A program made the translations under genes and the position numbers. A DNA stretch of 64,000 nucleotides from Chelydra serpentina (lineage: Eukaryota; Chordata; Testudines; Chelydridae): NCBI GenBank assembly GCA_037349315.1, contig JBAIAC010000018.1:5828001-5892000 (forward strand). Direction: 5' to 3'. This document shows positions 22,785 to 33,269 of this stretch, piece after piece. The notes below the pieces were generated by a model. It saw only the letters and a list, made by a program, of their open reading frames with translations. It was not told where the DNA came from and did no database searches. Every line of letters starts with the position of its first letter. Within the stretch, counting starts at the first letter, position 1.

Positions 22785-23999
22785 TGTGATGGGTTGGATC
22801 ACAAAAACCCCATTGGGGCTGCCAACTGATGTGCCAAGACTACTTCTGCCCCTGCTTTCCTTGACAGCTTGGGACTCCAGAACCCTGCTTGGTTGTGCCC
22901 GACACGCTTGTAGGCTACAAACACAGACCCAGGTCTAAACAATGTCCCACAAGCTGCAGACTTAACTGAAAACAGCTTAAGAAGTGTTCCTGTTTCCAAC
23001 ACTCAGATGCCCAACTCCCAATGGGGTCCAAACCCCAAATAAATCTGTTTTACCCTGTATAAAGCTTATGCAGGGTAAACTCATAAATTGTTCGCCCTCT
23101 ATAACACTGATAGATATGCACAGCTGTTTGCCCCCCCCCTTCCAGTATTAATACATACTCTGGGTTAATTGATAAGTAAAAAGTGATTTTATTAAATACA
23201 AAAAGTATAATTGAAGTGGTTCCAAGTAGTAACAGACAGAACAAAGTAATTTACCAAACAAAATAAAATAAAACACGCAAGTCTATGCCTAATACAGTAA
23301 AAAACTGAATACAGATAAAATCTCACCCTCAGAGATGTTCCAATAAGCCTCTTTTACAGACTAGCCTCCTTCTAGTCTGGGTCCAGCAATCACTCATACC
23401 CCTGTGGTTACTGTCCTTTGTTCCAGTTTCTTTTAGGTATCCTTGGGGGTGGAGAGGCTCTCTCTTGAGCCAGCTGAAGACAAAATGGAGGGGTCTCCCA
23501 GGGGTTTAAATAGACTCTCTCTTGTGGGTGGACACCCCTGCCTCCCCCTGTATAGAATCCCAGCTACAAGATGGAGTTTTGGAGTCACATGGGCGAGTAG
23601 CATGTACATGCTTGACTCAGTTTTTACAGGCAGCAGCAGCCATTGCCCACATGCTATCTTGAATGTCTCCAGGAAGACTTCTTATGTGGATTGGAGTCTT
23701 CCAAGATCCATTGTCTGTTAAGTGTTTCTTGATTGGACACTTAATTTGCACATTCCTTTCTCAAGAAGCTGACCAAATGCTTTACTAAGGCTACTTAAAC
23801 TCAAACAAGTACCCAGCCAATATTCATAACTTCGAATACAAAAATGACACATGCATACAAATAGGGTGAATATATTCAGTAGATCATAACCTTTGCAGAG
23901 ATATGCTACATGGCATATGTAGCATAAAAATATTCCAGTTATGTCATATATACATTCATAAGCATATTCCCATAAAGCATTATGGGGTGCAACGTCACA
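22785..23999 (-). mobile_element. Solo LTR, 1215 bp, with 5-bp target duplication
   Basis: Read on the minus strand it begins TGTGACGTTGCACCCC and ends CCAACCCATCACA. AGTTC flanks it perfectly at 22780-22784 and 24000-24004. On the minus strand a TATA-like CTATTTAAACC lies near 23510 and an AATAAAAT signal near 23190, in the expected U3-R order. No internal retroviral genes adjoin it. It is a complete solo LTR of an endogenous retrovirus or LTR retrotransposon, related to the one at 15147-16338. Confidence 0.85.
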
Positions 24000-24004
24000 A
24001 GTTC

Positions 24005-26136
24005 ATTTCACACAAATGATCAAGCAAGGAGCAGATGAATGCAACTTTCAAGTTATTACCAACTTAGGCTTGATTTGCAGAAGCAACCTGGAGGTGAAAG
24101 GCTCTATAAACTCATTATCAATCCCATTATAAAATGATGATTTAATATTGGAATTTTTATTGAGATACATTAATTTCAAACTTTGTCGGAACAACTTGAA
24201 AAACTCTGGAAAGAGGTTTCAAAATAATAGTTAATGTAGGCTACAAAATAAAGTGGATCCTCATGTCAGCACTGTGGCTAACATTCTTGAAAGACTGGGA
24301 TCTCACTGAATTTCTCCTCTAAGTTTTCTAGTTTATTGGATAGCCTGTATTTGTCTGATTTTGTTTTTTAATAAACATTTAAGATAAACTGTTTCTATCC
24401 AAGGTGGTATTCTGAGATTCCAGAAGAAACACAGACTTTCTGGCTGCTTACTGACAATACATTTCTAGGACACCTTTAAGGAATTTCTTACTATTTATTC
24501 TACTTTTCTTTCATTTTTTGAAATTGTATTTGCTACCTCAAACTTCCTTAAAAACACAGACTCTTTGAATTATAGTGCCATTTTCTCACAGTTTGTGAGG
24601 GAAGGTATCACATGTCAAACAGAAACCTGGGGACCAGAATACAATGGCTAGCACTAGTGTGACAATTTGCCACTCACCAGCTTAATGACTGGGAAACTTG
24701 ATTGTATCTGCAAGGCGCCAGATGGCTTTAGGGTAAAGGGAGAGTGTACCCTACTGCCAACCAGAGAGATGTGAGGCAATTAGCTCTTGCGCCCAAATCA
24801 TATATTTAAAGCCCAGCCCAGGGTTTCTCAGGACTCTTGCACCAATCATGGAGACACAATCAAGATAGGATTTAGGAATAATATTTAGGAATTTAATATT
24901 AGGAATTTGTATGGATGTTAGTTTGTTGCAACTTGCAGCCGGGATTTAGTGTGGATATAATGTCAAAAAGCCAGCAACCAGAAAATAAGAGACATGGGAT
25001 TTCGCTGGCAGACCCTAGGTTTATGGGGAAAAGTCCTGAAGTCCTGGCAGACTGGGGTCCCTCTTTGGTACTTTCTGACCTCTTTGCAGGGGGAAGACAA
25101 GAGGATTTTGCCTAGCAAGCTGAACCCTTGGCTTAGGCAGTGGAGAGCTATCCTGAGTTATGGGCTATATGAGAGGTGACCAGTAAACCCCACACTGAAT
25201 TCACCTAAATGCCTGGTTTGGGGAGACAGGCAGATAGTGACCCTCTCCAATTTTACATTTTAAAAAAGATGCAGCCTGCCGCTTAAAATCCATCCCTGTC
25301 TGACCTCATTCATTTGTGTCCCCTGGTCCAAGATTCATTATATAAAAGGCAGAGATGGATTTACAAGCACTTTTGCAATGATTATCAAGACTCAAATTAC
25401 AGAGAATTTTTTTTCCTGCAAGTTATTCACTGGAAGTTGAGAATATATTTTTATTTTCCTAAGTAACTTTATCTTAATGAGCAAATGTGTAGCATGTGGA
25501 CTACTAAACATTCTCATACCCAGTCAGGAGTATGAGTAAGTCAACAGTTTGACAAGCAAATCAAACCTGACCCATATGCAGTAAACAAGGTCTATATTTT
25601 TTAATGGAAACAAACATCTTTATATAAACAAGGTTCAAAGTCACCACGCAGAATGAAATATAAAGTAGGCATATGGTTTGCCCACTTATAAATTTGGTTG
25701 GTTTTCTTAAAAAGTAACACACTGCTTCCTTCCCCAAACCTGAAGAGCAGTTCTGTGTAGCTCAAAAGCTTGTACCTTCCACCAACAGAAGTTTGTCCAA
25801 TAAAAGATATTCCCTCACTTACCTTGTCTCTCTCAAATCTTGGGAACATCATAGCTACAGCAACACCACAAACAATTTTTTCTTAAAACGCAGTGATATT
25901 GATTATTTCATTAGTTAAACAATTTCCATTTGACCAGCAAAATGATAGCCTCAGATTAATCCCCTCAGAGATGAAGAGGTATCTTAATTCAATAAAGTAT
26001 TTTTAACAGGTGTGGATTCTTTGCTTTCTATTTTACTTAGCGGTCGCTAAATTGGAGGATTGGCATTAAGGCTCAGATTTGCATCCCATGGGACACGAGT
26101 GTCTAACTTCCTTAGGCTCCTTTGAAAATCCTAATC
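24005..26136. other. Unassigned DNA, possible LTR from 24659
   Basis: A TGTGACAATTTGCC start at 24659, followed by TATATTTAAAGCCC near 24802, could mark an LTR in plus orientation. I could not define its end or a duplication. The remainder shows no supported gene. Confidence 0.3.
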
Positions 26137-26139
26137 TAA

Positions 26140-26452
26140 GGGTATGTCTACACTACCCGCCCAATCGGCGGGCAGCAATCGATCCAGCGGGGGTCGATTA
26201 ATCGCATCTAGTCTAGACACGATAAATCGACCCCCGAGCGCTCTCCCGTCGACTCCTGTACTCCACCCCCACGAGAGACACAGGCAGAGTCGACGGGGGA
26301 GCGGGAGCAGTCGGCTCACCGTAGTGAAGACGCCGTGGTAAGTGGATCTAAGTACGTCAACTTCAGCTACGTTATTCATGTAGCTGAAGCTGCATAACTT
26401 AGATCGATCCGCCCTCCCCCCCACCACCACCACCACCACTGTAGACCAGGGC
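26140..26452. mobile_element. PIF/Harbinger-like MITE, 313 bp
   Basis: TAA lies on both sides (26137-26139 and 26453-26455). The ends GGGTATGTCTACACTAC and GTAGACCAGGGC are imperfect inverted repeats with the TGTCTACAC core also seen at 32507. A 3-bp TAA duplication is typical of Harbinger elements. The interior has facing segments (ATCGACCCCCGAGCG, GTCGACGGGGGAGCG) and a (CAC)n run at the right end. It lies less than 120 bp from the STPG exon, in its downstream intron. Confidence 0.75.
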
Positions 26453-26569
26453 TAAGATCACTTGACTGAAATGACTTAACACTAACATTTTGGAATGGTC
26501 TCAAGAAGTAGAATAATATTTTAGCTGTTTTAGTTATAGTTTTATTAGGAAAGAAAGTAATAAACTTAC

Positions 26570-26735
26570 CTGGTACATCTTTGTCAGTATTGGGTACATT
26601 TTTTCTAGGTGTTGCACTGAGAAAAGAGGTATGCTTTCTTTTAGCCAGTGTGGTTCGGGGAGGCATGTAGTGGCTTTTACTGTGTGATTTCTCAAATGAT
26701 TTTTGAACCTCATAGGAGCCTGGTGGTGGAACGTC
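26570..26735 (-). CDS. STPG2: Internal exon of a sperm-tail PG-rich repeat protein, probably STPG2
   Basis: The minus strand shows a pyrimidine-rich tract and AG acceptor just before 26735, then 55 open codons plus one base, then a strong donor (CAG|GTAAGT) after 26570. The protein runs from DVPPPGSYEVQKSFEKS through HYMPPRTTLAKRKH to SFLSATPRKNV. The PPPGSYEV core followed by a basic stretch is the sperm-tail PG-rich repeat pattern. These proteins are linked to cilia and sperm flagella and are poorly characterised biochemically. I favour STPG2 over STPG1 because STPG2 has very long introns, which fits the lack of other exons here. Exon identification is firm; the paralogue is an inference. 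Reading phase is 0 at the start and 1 at the end. Confidence 0.75.
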
Positions 26736-26739
26736 CTAT

Positions 26740-27384
26740 AGTATTAAAGAAAATAAGAAAAGTATCAACTGAAATAACCAAGAATTCAGTCAGTGTGGTA
26801 AGCCACTACAACACCTCTGTAACACAAATTGCAGGAAAGCACCACATTCTTAATTTAAAAAACAAACAAACAAACAAACATTGTTTATCTTACGTCAGCT
26901 ATAGATAGATTTCAATATCAGTATAATACTAGTTTTATTGCATCACTAGACCTTTAGTTTAATAAAAGGAATAATATATTATGGGGGGAAAGCCACAACT
27001 TTATTAATCACACAAGTACAGAACAGGCATAAAATATTTTTATAACTATTTCTTAAATCCTCCCAAATGCTTGGAAGTTGGTTAAGACAATAAGGTTTCA
27101 CTACAGGGTCTGCTAGGAAACTGTACCCAAAATCCTGACTGAAAACTGTGGGGCACTTTGAGCTCAGGAAAGGAATAACCAATGTCCTTTCAGAACTAGA
27201 GCTGGGCGAATTCCCCTCTCCCACCAAATATTACATTGTGTATAACTAATTCAATAGTCACTGGAGCAGGAACATGGAGTTGAGTCTCCCATATTGTAGA
27301 GGAATACCCTAGGGTAATCAGGAGTGGGTCTATCTGTCTCTCCTGTTGAAGCTGTTCCATACTGGGCCAGAGACAGCAATCGAG
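26740..27384. other. Intron of the STPG-like gene; nothing further recognised
   Basis: Contains a short (AAAC)n run near 26860-26880 and no supported exon. Confidence 0.45.
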
Positions 27385-27670
27385 AATGACGCTATAGCCT
27401 GGTGGTTACGGCACTCATCTAAGTAGTGGGACACTCTAGTTTATGTCCTTACACAAATTATTAATTTTTTTATACACAGTGGAACAGCTTCCACAAGAGA
27501 GACTGAGAGTTACTTACACCAGGATATCCCATAGCCCAGTGGCTAGGATGCTCCCTTACAATGTGGGAGACCCAAACTTGAATCTCTTCTCCAGATCAGG
27601 CTTGGAGAACTGAACTTGGATCACACAAATCCCAGGTAAGTGCCCTAACCACAGGACTACATCTTATAAG
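27385..27670. repeat. tRNA-like SINE heads, two forward and one reverse
   Basis: Three related heads are present: TATAGCCTGGTGGTTACGGC (from ~27392), ATAGCCCAGTGGCTAGGATG with a B-box-like ACTTGAATCTC (27530-27595), and a reverse copy at about 27612-27665 whose complement reads AGTCCTGTGGTTAGGGCACT. The A-box and B-box spacing is that of tRNA-derived SINEs. The heads are decayed and not tRNA genes, since no cloverleaf can be closed. Confidence 0.55.
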
Positions 27671-28499
27671 GGAGGCAGCACCACTACTCTTCCCTTCTAC
27701 AGTGAATGGCAGGAGGGCCTTCCTCACATTATCAGTTTTGATTTATCTTAAAAAAGATTAGTATTAAAATTTCTATGTAATACTGTGACTAGTGATAAAA
27801 GTATTTCTGTATTCACCTATTTTTAATTTAACAGTTCTTGTTCCATTCTAGTTGGAAAGTTATTACATTTATTGTACAAGATTATTCTCGAATTTCAGAT
27901 TTATTAATTTCCAATTAAGCTAAAATATTTACTCTTACTCGTTTATAAATCCTTACTGCTATGCTCCTGTACTAACATTTTAATCAACATCAAAGCAATA
28001 CAATTATCAATGACAATAATTCTAGACAAAGTATCAAATGTCATATACACCAAAGTCTTATAATTTAAAAGCCTTAAACAGCAGATAATGCTTTCATATG
28101 AAAGTTGAAATATTCCATTTAGAATTAATTCTGCTTGAGTTTGGAGGGGGTCTTTTCTTTTTTTTTGTTTTGTTCTTCTTCTCTTGTACATATATCACAA
28201 GAAATGCTTTAGGAAGATATCTTCACTTTTAAGAAATCATTGGCTTTTAGAGCTCAGTGAATAATGGATTTTTTTGGTTCACTGGCAATTCCCAAGTACG
28301 TTTTGTTTTGGATCGAACCAGAAATGAAGCACTGAAATTTTCAGAGAGTCAATAAATCAAAATTTTAAATTTCAGTTTTGTGAATTTGGCAAAAGCAAAG
28401 GAAGACTTGAATCACAAAATAGTGTGGGGAAGGAAGAGAAGCTCCATTATAAGATTTAACCCACGGTTAGGGTACACACCCAGGATGAATTTCCCTCTC
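27671..28499. other. No gene recognised
   Basis: AT-rich. The 82-codon minus frame at 27943-28191 has no motif. Confidence 0.4.
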
Positions 28500-28565
28500 A
28501 ACCTGAGGTAGGACAGGGATGAAACTTGCGTCTCTCACATCCTAGATGAGTGCCCTAACCCTCCC
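28500..28565 (-). repeat. tRNA-like SINE head
   Basis: The complement reads GTTAGGGCACTCATCTAGGA and then a B-box-like AGTTTCATCCC. It belongs to the same family as the neighbouring heads. Confidence 0.5.
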
Positions 28566-28672
28566 CCGCAAGCTCTCACTCTCTTCCTCTTGATCCAGAG
28601 AATATTCATTATCATTATGAACTGCAACTATGAATGACAATGAATAGTCATCATACAAGGGAAAGAATAACT

Positions 28673-28815
28673 CTATAGCCTAGGGAGGTAAGGACACTTA
28701 CCTTGGATGTGGGAGACCCACATTCAATCTCTGCTCTGTATCACGTAGAGGGGTAAATTTGACCACGGCCTCACACATCCTGCGTGAGTTCCCTAACCAC
28801 TGGACTAAAGGTTAT
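28673..28815. repeat. Facing pair of tRNA-like SINE heads
   Basis: The forward head, CTATAGCCTAGGGAGGTAAG with ACATTCAATCTC, lies at about 28676-28735. It faces a reverse head at 28760-28812 whose complement reads TTTAGTCCAGTGGTTAGGGA. The inverted pairing repeats the arrangement at 27.4-27.7 kb. Confidence 0.55.
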
Positions 28816-29224
28816 AAGGGAGAGCCTCCTCCTCCCTCCCCCCAATTCCAAAGGAGATATAACCTCTTTCTCTAACAGCTGCAGAATGCTACATTAGATA
28901 TTCTGCGGCTGCCAGCAAATGCATCTTCCACACACACACAGCTTTATAATCATATCTGCAATTAAGTTCATGGGAATGAGTATGATAGACTTACTGAGGA
29001 TGCTCAATAATTCCAGAGACATCCTATTGTCAGAGCAGGTTGTTCTTTGAATAGTTACAATTCTTCCTTGGCTGACTGACAGTCAAACGTCCCACAGCCC
29101 AAATATCGCAGCATTTCCTACCTGTCTGCTTAATATTAGAAGTCAGCACAGGAGAATCAGTAAAGGATCAAAAACCAAAAGATCACACACATCTGCTCCA
29201 TTCCATTCACCCTAAAGATTGCAA
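28816..29224. other. No gene recognised
   Basis: Contains a short (CA)n run near 28930. No exon or transposon is supported. Confidence 0.4.
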
Positions 29225-29900
29225 TTTATTATTTAGCATGTGCATAGTCGTCTAGCCAAGCGATGGCATCTTCAGTGGAGTGATGCAGTTCTTCTAGGCC
29301 ACCGCTGAACCTAGTCAGCAGGCATTCATCAACAATGTGCGTCATTGTCTGTGTTGCGCCGCAGCTGCACAAAGGGCTGTCATGAAAGCTCCAGCGATAA
29401 TGATTATCTGCACAGAGACCTTGCCTGGTCTGGAACCTGTTCAACAGGGACCAATGACGACAGGGCAGGTCAAAACCCGGCAGGCAGATTGTGGGGTTGG
29501 CGTCAAGGGACTGGTTGGGGATTATAACCCATCTCCATTCCTCTCGCCAGAGTGTTTCCGTCCTAACATCCTGGCATGGTGGATGAGACCATAATGGGCG
29601 ACGTGACAACAAGCATGCAGCTGGTGGTTTAAAAAGGTCATTGCCATCAGGGCACTCAGGTGATGTGGAGAGATCCCAGAGTTCTTTGTGAGCTCTCCCC
29701 TCCGCCTAGGCAGGCATATTCTCTTTTCTAGCATGGAGCTATACAGGTCCTTACTTGAAACCACAACAAGGAGTTGTTCCAGATTTATAACTCTATTAGT
29801 CATTCCAGCAGGTTGTATGGTCCTAACTAGAGTAAACAGACAGACCAAACACAAGGATTCAATATGGAAATCCTGTAGTATTGGAAACAGAGTGCTCATT
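29225..29900 (-). pseudogene. Non-CR1 LINE ORF2, C-terminal part
   Basis: The 127-codon frame ending at 29229 contains PLWSHPP, a WREEW block, GFDLPCRHWSLLNRFQTRQG, CSCGATQTMTHIVDEC and a final RFSGGLEELH. This order, with the C-x-C...H...C knuckle, is the C-terminus of a non-LTR retrotransposon family I know from many animals but cannot assign to a clade. An overlapping frame upstream (29522-29899) continues the homology and implies one frameshift near 29600. The RT core is missing. It is a transposon relic, not a host gene. Confidence 0.65.
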
Positions 29901-29988
29901 CATATGACCGCTCTCTCTCCTGAATAGGACTGACATGGGAGAGACAGGTAATCAATGTTCACTGGAACCTGCATCTCCAGGCTTCAGG

Positions 29989-30058
29989 GGTGAAATCCTG
30001 GCCACATTGAAAGGAGTGGGCATTTTGCCACTGACTCTGATGGAGTTAGGACTTCACC
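29989..30058. repeat. Hairpin repeat (GGTGAAATCCTGG...TTCACC)
   Basis: A 70-bp imperfect palindrome with the same arms as those at 37189 and 54333, GGTGAAATCCTGGCC facing GGACTTCACC. The core is more diverged than in the other copies. Confidence 0.7.
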
Positions 30059-30059
30059 T

Positions 30060-31699
30060 CTGAAGTTTATATGGCTGGGGAAGCTATAGGCACAGGCTCC
30101 TGCATTAGGTTAAAAATCCCCATTTCCCACAAATAACCTTTTTAATAGGCCTCAGATGAAAGTGAAACAGCAAAAATATATCATTCAGATGCAGAATTTC
30201 CTGAAAATATATAAACAATGTTTTTCTAAGATTTCTCTGATGTATCAGCAACTCTTTAGGAATTCCAAAAAACCACAAAACTTGTATCTTAGATGATTTA
30301 ATGTTTCTTTTTTAAAACATCTGCATGAATGTGAAGTACCTTAAAGCAAAAAGTATTATAAAACAAGAATTGCTATATTTAAGCATGTGAATTCTTCCAT
30401 TATCTCCACTGAAATTGTGATTTTGCAAGATATGTAATTTATTTCTGTTTGTTTCCATTTGCATCTTTCAAAACACTCTAGGCTCAGTACTGAAGTTAAA
30501 AAACAAGCGTTAGTCAATCATACATCAAAAGGCATTGAAAGGCAACTAGCAAATTAGATATATTGTATATATTGTAAAATTAAGTTTGTTTTTCATCTAC
30601 TGGGTAATTTTCAACGTCTTACAAATCAGGCACAGTGACTGACAGCGCATCTTTTGCTTGGAAGTAATCAACTATGCAAATTGCAGTTTTAAGAATTTAA
30701 TCTTTTTTGCCTCTGTTAATTTCTTTGCTTTATGTGAATGTTCTCAAATATCACCTTCTATCTATAATTATATCTAACACAATGTGGCAGGCCAAACAAA
30801 ACAATGGATCACACCCTTGGTGGGGTTGGGTTTTTTTGGTTTTTTTTTTTTTTTTGTAATAGAACTAATTTCCCATGCCACTGGCTTTCTTTCCCAGTCA
30901 TTTTCTTAAATTGGCTTGGCCCCTCCTCATACTTAAAGTCTTTGTTAAATTATATACAGTTGCATATAACAGAAAAAACAAACAAGTGGGTTACTTGCCC
31001 TTTCTTCTATGAGAGATCATTGACCCTTTCAGCTTTCTCCCGTTCTTTCCCCATTCTGTGGGAGAGGAGTTTTTTTTAATATACCCAGCCCCTTTTCCCA
31101 GCAGACTTTGCTAGAGCCATAACCTACAATCCTGTTTGCCATAGGAACTACAGCTCCCACTCTGCCATGCTCTCCTGGTCTAGTGAGAGAGAGGCTGGCT
31201 GGAAACACACAGCACCAGCTTAATTCCTTACCACTATGAGGTGAGGAAAGATCAAATGTATCCTGCTCATAGGCCCTAAACCATTAGTAGAGTGGGTTTC
31301 TCCATACCCCAAAGACCATTTCTTCTGCCTCACAAACTACATCACCAGTCCCGCAAGTAAGTTTTAGGAAAACTTTAACAGGACAATACTGGTCCATCCA
31401 AAACTGAAAAAGGGCAGGTACACCCCATCACCCACACTTTCTGAGCGCACACTTTAACATTTAGCTTAATTCAGACAAACAACAACTAAAGCCCCCAATT
31501 TAAGATATATCTTTAAAATATTAATTATGCAACATCAACCAAGAGAGACAGAAAGGCAGTATACACCCATGTTACTTGCATGCTGGAGGTTATCATCTTG
31601 AGTTCATACTCATTTGAGAGTACTCACCACATGCTAAAATCATGGAATGGGAAAAAGTGGAAATAACTGGGATGTCCCAACTCACACAGCTGCACCACA
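30060..31699. other. Unassigned DNA
   Basis: I see no supported exon. 31078-31450 has a composition unlike its AT-rich surroundings and may be an LTR remnant, but I could not define ends. Confidence 0.35.
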
Positions 31700-32020
31700 G
31701 AACTCCAACTAAAACAAACCAATTTCTTGTCCAATCTATCATTGCAGTCACCCAGGATTATTGTTCTAGGTGACTTCAATGTCCATGCAGGTAAGAACTC
31801 TTTTAGGTTGCCTTCGGATCTCATGGCCACCATGACAACCATGAACTTATCCCAGGCTCTCATGTATACCTGGGCACACGTCTATTTTTCATTTACAAGT
31901 CAAATTGGGTATTAAGAGTGTAATTTTTAAATACTCATTAGGATCAGATCATCACTAAATTGAGTTTGAGGTGTAGTTGCATCTTTATTTCAATCAGGAT
32001 AGAGAACTTATTTCAGTACT
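31700..32020 (+). pseudogene. LINE endonuclease remnant (L2-like or similar)
   Basis: The plus frame at 31727-31915 contains IIVLGDFNVHAGK, the catalytic GDFN motif of the exonuclease-endonuclease-phosphatase fold found in LINE endonucleases. About 65 codons later, in a shifted frame, a GSDHH-like motif follows, which is the expected order. No RT is preserved here. The clade is uncertain. Confidence 0.5.
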
Positions 32021-32434
32021 CTAATCATGAAGACTGCAGGATCCAACTGATTTCACATTTCTACAGGGGAGAAGACCCTGAAGACCGCAACCCAGTCTAT
32101 TGCTGGTGTGATTGTTAATCATTAATACAATTCCTTCTAAGCATCCTATTAATTGTCATCACCTGTCACCATTCACACCTACAAAATAATCTGCAACCGA
32201 TCAAACATGTGCGGCCAAGTCAAATTGATTTTTTTTTTAATTCAGTTCTGTGATGGTGGCAGTGCGGGGGTGAAGAAAGTTCTCTTCACCACAACATTTG
32301 CAAAATCACATTTAGCAAAAAACTGTCTCAAGTGATTGGATACCCAGGTAAATTCTGATGGTCTCTTTTCACTGAGTTAAAATTTCTCTTCCACAAGGAA
32401 TTTTCCACTTACCTCACTTACTTCTTCTGAATCA
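32021..32434. other. No gene recognised
   Basis: May contain further decayed LINE sequence. Nothing is firmly assignable. Confidence 0.35.
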
Positions 32435-32500
32435 GGGACAGAAAAGATTTGAATCCACATCTCCTGAGTACCTTAATCACCAGGCAAAACAGCCATTCTT
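32435..32500 (-). repeat. tRNA-like SINE head
   Basis: The complement contains GCCTGGTGATTAAGGTACTC and a B-box-like GATTCAAATC, the same family as the heads at 27-29 kb. Confidence 0.5.
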
Positions 32501-32506
32501 GTTCTT

Positions 32507-33262
32507 AAGGCTTGTCTACACTGGCAAGTTTTGTCGCCAAAAACTTCCTTTTGGAGACAAAACAGCAAGAGCGTACACACTACAAACGGACTTCTATTGC
32601 AAAAAATGCCCCGTTTTGGCGGCAAAAAACTTCCACCCCTACGAGAGACTTTTGTCTTTTCCCCTCCCTTTATTATCCACTTTTCCACTGCTTGCATCCG
32701 ATGAAGTGGGTATTCACCCACGAAAGCTTATGCTCCAATACCTCTGTTAGTCTATAAGGTGCCACAGGACCCTTTGTCGTTCCTCCCTTTATTGTCGACA
32801 AAGAGCCAGTGTAGATACTGCTGATTGTTTTGGTAACAGAACTGGCTTCCACCAGTATCCCGCAGTGCCTGCCCTGATTGCTTTGCTCAGATTTTTGATC
32901 TCTTCTGCCCTGCAGGCATGCACCTCCTGCCCCACCCCCACCTTTCAAACCTCCAGGAAGTATCTGTGCTGCTCCCTTTGGGGGAACAAACAAAGAGCAA
33001 ATCATTGGAATTCTCCTGTTCTGCCCTGCACTAGGAACACAGCAGCAGGCAGACTGCTGCTGCAGGGGGAGGAGGACAGACCGGAAAGCTCACAGAGCTA
33101 CTCATGATGCTGCTCTCAGCAGCTAAGGGGCTGTGGGAGAACTCGGAGAGAATCCCAAGATGCACAGCGATCAGCTCTTCCTTCCCACAACACTGCACTG
33201 TGGGATATATACTCACACAGTGCATTGCTCACCCCATCGATGATGGTGTCCCCCAATGTGGA
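32507..33262. mobile_element. Harbinger-like non-autonomous element
   Basis: The left end is TAA followed by GGCTTGTCTACACTGGCAAG, which shares the TGTCTACAC core with the MITE at 26140. The text TTTTGTCGCCAAAA next to it and TTGTCGACAAAGAGCCAGTG at about 32792-32812 look like subterminal foldbacks. The right end is less certain: CCCAATGTGGACTATAA near 33262 is a weak partner. A Penelope copy interrupts it at 32675-32781. Confidence 0.5.
32675..32781 (+). mobile_element. Truncated Penelope-like copy with 12-bp target duplication
   Basis: The core GATGAAGTGGG, CACCCACGAAAGCTTATGCT and TTAGTCTATAAGGTGCCACA matches the 3' ends of the other two Penelope-like copies. CCTCCCTTTATT repeats exactly at 32663-32674 and 32782-32793. 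It is a 107-bp 5'-truncated insertion inside a Harbinger-like element. Confidence 0.85.
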
Positions 33263-33269
33263 CTATAAA

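Noticed and set aside
27385..27665. Functional tRNA genes
   Set aside because: A and B box-like motifs are present, but stems do not close, boxes are mutated and copies are paired in inverted fashion, as in repeats.
31624..31863. Minus-strand frame containing an IILGDCND phrase
   Set aside because: The plus-strand frame has the true GDFN motif in the expected context. The minus frame is its near-palindromic shadow.
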